Source: Polynucleobacter sp. JS-JIR-II-50 (lineage in GTDB: Bacteria; Pseudomonadota; Gammaproteobacteria; Burkholderiales; Burkholderiaceae). From it: DNA of 64,000 nucleotides. Numbering within the stretch: the stretch's first letter is position 1; each line of letters starts with the position of its first letter. Below the pieces are notes generated by a model that saw only the letters and a program-made list of their open reading frames with translations, was not told where the DNA came from and searched no databases. Made by a program: the position numbers and the translations under genes. This document shows, piece by piece, positions 59,664-64,000 of this stretch. Location of the stretch: contig NZ_CP061307.1 in NCBI RefSeq assembly GCF_018687895.1, forward strand, positions 1,984,934-2,048,933, given 5' to 3'.

Positions 59664-60677
59664 TTAGTAATAACTCAGTGGCTCGGTTTTACCCCAAAAG
59701 ATTTTGTAGGAATAAATCGTATATCCAATGATGGTTGGCAGCACAACTATAGCCCCCCAAAATATGACCCACAATGACTCCGTAGCTGAGGCCGCCTCCC
59801 AAATTGTCATTTTGTCTACAACGATATAAGGGAACATGCTGTAAGCGATTCCTAGGAATGCCAGGACAAAGATGGCTACGCTTAGAGCAAAAGGAACCCA
59901 AACGGGAGCAGGCTTATTCTTCAGCATTTTTAACAAGTTCAAATCGATAAAGATAAAGCAAGCCAAAGTCAGAACCGGGAAAGGCAGCAAGAAAAATACA
60001 TTGGGGAGAGTAAACCATTTAGCCGCAATCTCTGAACTAAAAAATGGCGTCGCTACAGAAATGATCCCAACACCAAGCGCCGTTAATAAGAGGCATTTTC
60101 TTGCCCAGCCCACTGCCTTTAGTTGTAACTCGCCAGACGTCTTCATAATCAGCCAGCCAGCACCCAATAAGGCATACCCAGCAGGCAGGCAAAGCGCCAC
60201 GATAAAAGAAAATATCCAGCCCAAGTATCCGGAGTCAAAACCAATCACCTCTCTACCAACCATGACGCCTTGAGATGCAGCGGCCAAGAAACTACCAAAA
60301 AAGAATAGAAAGTTCCAGACTGCCTTCTGGCTCAAATGTGCTTTTGCACGAAAGTCAAAAGATACGCCTCGTAAAATTAAACCGGCTAACATGATGCCCA
60401 CAGGCAAATAGAGTTCCGTCAAAATAATTCCATGGGCCATTGGAAAGGCAATCAAGAGAACTCCGACTCCGAGTACTAACCAAGTTTCATTGGCATCCCA
60501 AAAAGGGCCGATTGATGAAATCATGATGTCTTTTTCTGACTCACTTGCCTGATTCAATAAGATGCCCACACCTAGGTCATATCCATCCAAGACAACGTAA
60601 GCAATCATTGCAATACCCATTGCTACCAAAAAGAAAAGGGGCAACCAACCAGATGGTTCATATAAGTTAGGAATCAT
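59664..60677 (-). CDS. cydB: Cytochrome bd-type ubiquinol oxidase subunit II (CIO type)
   Basis: A 337-aa membrane subunit beginning GWLPLFFLVAMGIAMIAYVVLDGYDLGVGIL, with the conserved WDANETWLVLGVGVLLIAFPMA and GVSFDFRAKAH (the R-x-K-x-H region). It is close to the length of CioB-type subunits of cyanide-insensitive oxidases (E. coli CydB 379). It ends EPLSYY. Its start is two bases after cydA. Its last 44 bases reappear exactly at 63957-64000. Confidence 0.95.
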   Translation of the reverse strand: MIPNLYEPSGWLPLFFLVAMGIAMIAYVVLDGYDLGVGILLNQASESEKDIMISSIGPFWDANETWLVLGVGVLLIAFPMAHGIILTELYLPVGIMLAGLILRGVSFDFRAKAHLSQKAVWNFLFFFGSFLAAASQGVMVGREVIGFDSGYLGWIFSFIVALCLPAGYALLGAGWLIMKTSGELQLKAVGWARKCLLLTALGVGIISVATPFFSSEIAAKWFTLPNVFFLLPFPVLTLACFIFIDLNLLKMLKNKPAPVWVPFALSVAIFVLAFLGIAYSMFPYIVVDKMTIWEAASATESLWVIFWGAIVVLPTIIGYTIYSYKIFWGKTEPLSYY

Positions 60678-60679
60678 TC

Positions 60680-62032
60680 TTATGCTCCTGCAATACCGTT
60701 AGTCAAGCCTGGTTTTTGCTCACCAATAATATGCACGGGGTGAGTTTGTCTTGCCAAATAAAAAACAACCCAGATGTAAGAAACAATCAGCCCTAAATAA
60801 AGTGCAAGATACATCACGAGTGTGCCCAAAACCATATTGGTAGGCACTTTAGTAACCGCATCAGCAGTCTTTAGCACCCCACTCACCAGGTAAGGCTGTC
60901 TGCCTATCTCTGTCACATACCAGCCGGCAACTACCCCGACCCAACCAGAAAATGTCATCACACTGAGCCCCTTTAAGAGCCAGGTTGGCAGTTCTGTATT
61001 TTTTCTTGTGAGATAAAACCCAACGAATGCCGTTAAGAGCATCAACATACCAACGCCAACCATGATGCGAAAGGCAAAGAAGATGGGGGCAACTGGTGGG
61101 GTTGCGCCAGGGAAAGCATCCAACCCCTTCACCTCACCCGCAAAGGAGTGTGTCAAATATAAAGATGCAAGCTTTGGAATGGCTATTTCGTATTTATTGG
61201 CTTTAATGGTTTCATCAGGTATAGCAAACAAAACGGCGGGGGCGCCTTTGGTTGTTTCCCAAATTCCCTCCATTGCCGCCACCTTTGCGGGTTGATACTC
61301 CAGCGTATTTAGGCCGTGTGAATCGCCAAGCACAATTTGTAGCGGGGCTAACACCGCCGCCATAGCCATTGCCAACTTGATCAGCGCTCGGTTGCCGGAA
61401 AGATTGATGCCCTTCAAATAACGATAAGAAGAAATACCCGCAATTAAGAACGTTACCGTCAAAAATGATGCCGTCATCATATGAAAGAGGCGATACGGCA
61501 TGGAGGGATTAAAGACAATCTCAATCCAATTGGTTGCATGCGCTTGACCATTGATCATCTCAAACCCTTGTGGGGTTTGCATCCAAGAATCTAAAGCAAT
61601 AATCCAAAATGCCGATAGCGATGTACCGAAGGCAACTAAAAATGTGGCGACAGTATGAGCTCTTTGGGAGACTCGTTTAGAGCCAAACAACATAATTCCT
61701 AAAAAAGTTGCCTCGAGGAAGAATGCAGACAAAACCTCATAGCCAAGCAAAGGCCCTGCGATATTGCCTACTGTTTGCATATATCCAGGCCAGTTGGTTC
61801 CAAACTGAAAGCTCATCGTAATGCCGCTAACAACACCAAGCGCAAAGGTTAATGCAAATATCTTGACCCAGAATTGATAAGCCTCACTCCATACTGAGTC
61901 ACCTGTTTTATTGAATTTAACCTTGAAATAAAAAAGTACCCATCCCAAAGCAATCGATATCGTTGGGAAAAGAATATGAAAAGTCATATTCGAAGCAAAT
62001 TGAATTCTGCTCAAAATAAGCGTATCAAGCAT
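60680..62032 (-). CDS. cydA: Cytochrome bd-type ubiquinol oxidase subunit I (CIO type)
   Basis: A 450-aa quinol oxidase subunit carrying the haem sites. Haem b595 His is in MTFHILFPTISI, haem b558 His in YRLFHMMTASFLT, and GWYVTEIGRQPYLV is the conserved GRQP motif (W of GRQPW replaced by Y). The length and short Q-loop region match the cyanide-insensitive oxidase (CioA) branch rather than E. coli CydA (522 aa). AAGAGGT precedes the ATG. With cydB it allows oxygen use that bypasses the cytochrome c oxidases. Confidence 0.95.
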   Translation of the reverse strand: MLDTLILSRIQFASNMTFHILFPTISIALGWVLFYFKVKFNKTGDSVWSEAYQFWVKIFALTFALGVVSGITMSFQFGTNWPGYMQTVGNIAGPLLGYEVLSAFFLEATFLGIMLFGSKRVSQRAHTVATFLVAFGTSLSAFWIIALDSWMQTPQGFEMINGQAHATNWIEIVFNPSMPYRLFHMMTASFLTVTFLIAGISSYRYLKGINLSGNRALIKLAMAMAAVLAPLQIVLGDSHGLNTLEYQPAKVAAMEGIWETTKGAPAVLFAIPDETIKANKYEIAIPKLASLYLTHSFAGEVKGLDAFPGATPPVAPIFFAFRIMVGVGMLMLLTAFVGFYLTRKNTELPTWLLKGLSVMTFSGWVGVVAGWYVTEIGRQPYLVSGVLKTADAVTKVPTNMVLGTLVMYLALYLGLIVSYIWVVFYLARQTHPVHIIGEQKPGLTNGIAGA

Positions 62033-62128
62033 TTTGTTACCTCTTATTTTTAATGTACTTTTATTATGCTCTTTACCCCCCTGGCCTGCTGAAGCCGATT
62101 TACTTGGCTTACCTCAGCATCGTATGTC
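62033..62128 (-). promoter_or_regulatory. Probable cydAB promoter/leader
   Basis: The 96 bases ahead of cydA, up to the edge of repeat R2, hold an AT-rich block read leftward as AAAGAGCATAATAAAAGTACATT, with CATAAT as a possible -10, then AAGAGGT at the ribosome site. No -35 or operator can be named with certainty. Confidence 0.4.
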
Positions 62129-62187
62129 GTTTTAGTGTTTCTTGGTGGCACGGGGCAGAATCGACGAGGGCCCAGGATGTCTAATCC
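62129..62187 (-). repeat. R2: degraded tRNA-like 3' half (59 bp, about 85% identical to R3)
   Basis: Leftward it reads GGATTAGACATCC (anticodon-arm-like; tRNA-Phe has GGATTGAAAATCC), then GTCGATTCTGCC (T-arm-like), CCGTGCC A CCA (acceptor end), then AAGAAACACTAAAAC. Fifty of 59 positions match R3 by hand alignment. It begins at the stop codon of the BLUF gene and lacks the terminator hairpin that follows R3; unrelated sequence starts at about 62128. Confidence 0.65.
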
Positions 62188-62612
62188 TAATCTTGATTGC
62201 CTTTGGCCACTGAACGCATGATTCTCAACAATTCAACATCATGGCTTGGAAGACCATCAAGCAGACCCACTAGATGTGGAACATCCCTAGCAATTTGATC
62301 GCCCCCATAAAACCTCAAGGCCCAATTGGGAAACAATCTTTGGTCAATCTCATCGAGCTCAATTCGATGAAGAACTTTATGGCGATAGTCTTTCTGAATT
62401 TTTTCCCAAATGAACAAAACATCTTTTCGCTTACCCTCAAGAATCTGGGCGAAATAGCCATTCTCGTAGAACAGAGCGCCCGTAAGCTCATGGTCTAAAT
62501 TCCACTTTCGGGCAACATCAAATAGATGGACTAAGCTTGAAAGCCCCATGTCATGAGTTGCTTTGCTGATATAGCTCAGCTCTACCAATTGATTTGGATC
62601 GTCAGCACTCAC
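62187..62612 (-). CDS. BLUF-domain blue-light photoreceptor (stand-alone)
   Basis: A 141-aa flavin-binding light sensor. The BLUF photocycle residues are in place: Tyr14 (LVELSYISKA), Asn38 (KWNLDHELTG), Gln56 (YFAQILEG) and Trp96 (FPNWALRFYGG). The C-terminal 35 residues form short helices with no output domain, so signalling would go through protein contacts. The stop codon coincides with the first base of repeat R2. It lies upstream of cydAB in the same direction, but the two are separated by R2 and a probable promoter. Confidence 0.93.
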   Translation of the reverse strand: MSADDPNQLVELSYISKATHDMGLSSLVHLFDVARKWNLDHELTGALFYENGYFAQILEGKRKDVLFIWEKIQKDYRHKVLHRIELDEIDQRLFPNWALRFYGGDQIARDVPHLVGLLDGLPSHDVELLRIMRSVAKGNQD

Positions 62613-62710
62613 TTATTCTCCCGGCATCTAAAAATAACTATGAAAACTAAAGTCAGTTTGTTCTTTTAGTCACCAAGCTTAAATGGGCAATAACCCTATC
62701 GACCGCAAAT

Positions 62711-62734
62711 AAAAAACCACCTGAAGGTGGTTTT
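62711..62734 (-). terminator. Rho-independent terminator after the tautomerase gene
   Basis: AAAACCACC and GGTGGTTTT pair around TTCA, followed leftward by TTTTTTATTT. Nearly identical to the terminator after cydB. Confidence 0.88.
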
Positions 62735-62788
62735 GGTGTTTCTTGGCGGCCCAGGGCAGAATCTACCAGGGTCGAAGATGTCTAATCC
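62730..62788 (-). repeat. R3: degraded tRNA-like 3' half
   Basis: Leftward GGATTAGACATCTTCG, GGTAGATTCTGCC, CTGGGCC G CCA and AAGAAACACC, then the terminator hairpin. The tautomerase gene's last codons and TAG stop lie inside the repeat (GAT TAG of GGATTAG), as the BLUF stop abuts R2. That both reading frames end at the same point of the repeat suggests cassette-like junctions. Confidence 0.65.
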
Positions 62789-63171
62789 TTGTCGGCATAT
62801 TGCATTTCACCATTGCCAAACGACCAATTTTCTTTGCTTACCTCAAGCAAGTTAATAAAAACATCTTGAGACCTGACTTTTAGCTTTTGCACTAAAGTCT
62901 CGCAAATGGCTTTATATAGTTTCTTTTTTATCTCGATAGACCTACCAAAACTTATGGTCGCTTGAATAAAAATAATGCTTTCTGAATATTCAATTCCTAA
63001 ATAGCTTTTTGGAATATTTAATTCTGAAACGTCGTGTCTAGTAATAATCTGAAATTTATCGTCTTCAGGAACGTTGATTTGCTCTCGCATCACGTTATAG
63101 ACAATGTCCCCGACTTGCTGAGCAAAGCTCTCAGAGTGTTTTTTACTTAAATCAATTCTGACTAATGGCAT
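62782..63171 (-). CDS. Tautomerase superfamily protein
   Basis: A 129-aa protein from ATG 63171, with AGGAGA seven bases upstream; the frame stays open seven codons more. It begins MPLVRIDLSKKHSESFAQQV, so after Met removal it exposes the catalytic Pro1 of the tautomerase/4-oxalocrotonate family. FIQATISFGRSIEIKKKLYKAICETLVQ and VFINLLEVSKENWSFGNGEMQYAD fit the longer cis-CaaD/MSAD-like members. Substrate unknown. The 3' end runs into repeat R3. Confidence 0.88.
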   Translation of the reverse strand: MPLVRIDLSKKHSESFAQQVGDIVYNVMREQINVPEDDKFQIITRHDVSELNIPKSYLGIEYSESIIFIQATISFGRSIEIKKKLYKAICETLVQKLKVRSQDVFINLLEVSKENWSFGNGEMQYADKD

Positions 63172-63240
63172 CGCTATTCTCCTTAGATCCATCTATCTTA
63201 AACAGATTCAATTCATTGCGCGGAAGCTTGAGTAGGGGCC

Positions 63241-63301
63241 AAAAAATCAGCCGAAGGTGGTTTAGTGATTCTTGTTGGCCCGGGGCCTAAGATGAACGAC
63301 C
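63241..63301 (-). repeat. R4: strongly degraded tRNA-like end plus terminator remnant
   Basis: Leftward: GGTCGTTCATCTTAGGCC, CCGGGCC A ACA, AAGAATCACTAAACCACC, TTCGGCTGATTTTTT. It follows the order of R2/R3 (T-arm-like, acceptor-like, AAGAAxCAC, terminator) with more changes; the CCA reads ACA and the terminator stem has mismatches. Confidence 0.5.
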
Positions 63302-63350
63302 GTAGACTTTTGCCGCTTAAGGCAATAAAAGTCACCGGGGAGAAAAATCG

Positions 63351-63373
63351 CTTATAGTTATTAAAACTATAAG
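63351..63373. promoter_or_regulatory. 23-base palindrome upstream of the lipoprotein gene
   Basis: CTTATAGTT and AACTATAAG are perfect inverted arms around ATTAA, eight bases before the lipoprotein ATG. It overlaps a plausible -10 (TATAGT) and the ribosome-site region (AAGGGG), so it could be an operator or an mRNA hairpin controlling translation. Confidence 0.45.
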
Positions 63374-63380
63374 GGGTACC

Positions 63381-63770
63381 ATGAAGAAATTTCTTGCGCT
63401 AACGCTGTTTTGCTTACTGGTTGCTTGCTCACAAAAGCCTGACAACTTAACATTAAGTTGTTATGGTGCGGCCATTAAGACCGAAGCAAAGCAAGAGGTT
63501 GTTACGCCTCAGGTTACGCGAACTTATAAGTTCCAAAATTACAAGATTGATGATTATGATTGTGCTCAACAAGCTAACATTATCAGTTGTAACTTTATAA
63601 AAGAAGAAAACGGTACCAGACAGCGTAAACGCATCATTTACGATATAAGCACGCAGTCATTCGCAGAAATTGATGCTATTTGGGCTATTGGTGAAAAGAT
63701 AAATACTAATGAACGCAATATAGCCAGAACAGAGTTTCTTGGTAGGTGCCAAAAGCCCCTCATAAACTAA
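63381..63770 (+). CDS. Lipoprotein, hypothetical
   Basis: A 129-aa protein. MKKFLALTLFCLLVACSQKPDN is a lipoprotein signal with lipobox LVAC. The mature part contains four more Cys (LSCYG, DYDCAQ, ISCNF, GRCQK) and alternating polar/aromatic stretches such as RTYKFQNYKIDDYDC, suggesting a small disulfide-bonded beta domain. AAGGGG precedes the ATG. It is the only rightward gene in the 48.9-64 kb stretch besides the MOSC-to-MipA group. I do not recognise the family. Confidence 0.82.
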   Translation: MKKFLALTLFCLLVACSQKPDNLTLSCYGAAIKTEAKQEVVTPQVTRTYKFQNYKIDDYDCAQQANIISCNFIKEENGTRQRKRIIYDISTQSFAEIDAIWAIGEKINTNERNIARTEFLGRCQKPLIN

Positions 63771-63853
63771 ACGGTCATTTTTTAAACGACATCTCGCGTC
63801 CAGGGGAATGCTGGAAGACTTGAGACCAATAGTGGCTAACCCACCAGATCAAA

Positions 63854-64000
63854 TGAAAAAACCACCCGAAGGTGGTTTTGATCAGCTTGGTGGCGCGGCG
63901 TGGAGCCTAACCACCGATATAAGGCGCGAATTATTTAATACGTCAGTTCTGGGGCTTTAGTAATAACTCAGTGGCTCGGTTTTACCCCAAAAGATTTTGT
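63854..64000. repeat. 147-bp exact direct repeat, copy B
   Basis: Identical to 59561-59707 to the last base of the window, including terminator (63856-63879), tRNA-like end (about 63888-63924) and the cydB 3' end. Only the sequence to its left (GATCAAA against CTCAAG) differs from copy A. The true right boundary is unseen. Confidence 0.97.
63957..64000 (-). CDS. cydB: Partial second copy of cydB (3' end only)
   Basis: The last 44 bases of the window read leftward encode the same C-terminal residues as cydB (KIFWGKTEPLSYY, stop TAA), with no base change. Whether a full second cydB and cydA follow, or only a fragment, cannot be known from this window. An assembly artefact at a repeat is an alternative. 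Confidence 0.6.
   Translation of the reverse strand, partial: KIFWGKTEPLSYY

Larger units (their letters stand above)
59561..59707. repeat. 147-bp exact direct repeat, copy A (includes R1 tRNA-like end and cydB 3' end)
   Basis: Bases 59561-59707 are identical to 63854-64000, offset 4293. The segment contains a terminator, a degraded tRNA-like 3' end (R1, about 59595-59631) and the last 44 bases of cydB. Sequence to its left differs between the copies; to its right copy B runs off the window. Confidence 0.97.

Noticed and set aside
62129..62788. Intact tRNA-Phe genes at R2/R3
   Set aside because: Only 3'-half-like sequence is present; the 5' acceptor strand and D-arm are missing and the T-stems do not pair, so these are remnants at most.

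Overview
The window looks like chromosomal DNA of a freshwater betaproteobacterium of the Burkholderiaceae, most likely Polynucleobacter or a close relative. This is inferred from gene content and order (gatCAB divergent from mreBCD-mrdA-rodA, an SAH riboswitch ahead of ahcY-metF, a beta-type DksA that lacks zinc cysteines, MidA and NDUFA9-like proteins), dense packing and a moderate GC content. No database search was possible. Almost all of the sequence is coding. I see no intact tRNA, rRNA, insertion sequence, prophage or CRISPR array.

1-16.4 kb: the left edge cuts a NodT-type efflux outer-membrane lipoprotein. A leftward operon follows: folM-like SDR, folB, ttcA, glmU, glmS. Next come a MidA-like methyltransferase, the leftward slt / NDUFA9-like / cca group, a formyl-THF cyclo-ligase, and the methyl cycle genes metF, ahcY and metK. 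ahcY-metF has an SAH riboswitch and metK has a SAM-II-like aptamer, so the two halves of the SAM cycle appear to be controlled by RNAs that sense different metabolites.

16.5-32 kb: two lipid A-type acyltransferases with dapF, then pyrE and xth, then a leftward run dksA-argB-slmA-metX-metW-ampG, a zinc-type CobW GTPase with a histidine-rich loop, and gatC-gatA-gatB-DUF484-xerC.

32-48 kb: the rod-shape operon mreB-mreC-mreD-mrdA-rodA, HU, an LpxO-like hydroxylase, a beta-carbonic anhydrase, a third acyltransferase, a phosphoesterase next to a Ser/Thr kinase-UspA fusion, a DctA transporter, a pseudouridine synthase, and prfC, which has no ATG/GTG/TTG start in the expected place.

48-59.5 kb: a looser accessory stretch of small membrane proteins, lipoproteins, transporters (EamA, TauE, SbtA, CDF, YoaK) and small enzymes (MOSC, GNAT, histidine phosphatase, patatin, HAD).

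59.5-64 kb: the most unusual part. A cyanide-insensitive-type bd oxidase (cydAB), a stand-alone BLUF blue-light sensor, a tautomerase-like protein and a lipoprotein are separated by diverged repeats. Each repeat looks like the degraded 3' half of a tRNA ending in CCA or a variant, and most are followed by a terminator hairpin. The last 147 bases of the window exactly repeat 59561-59707, including the 3' end of cydB, so a second cydB copy (or an assembly artefact) begins at the right edge.
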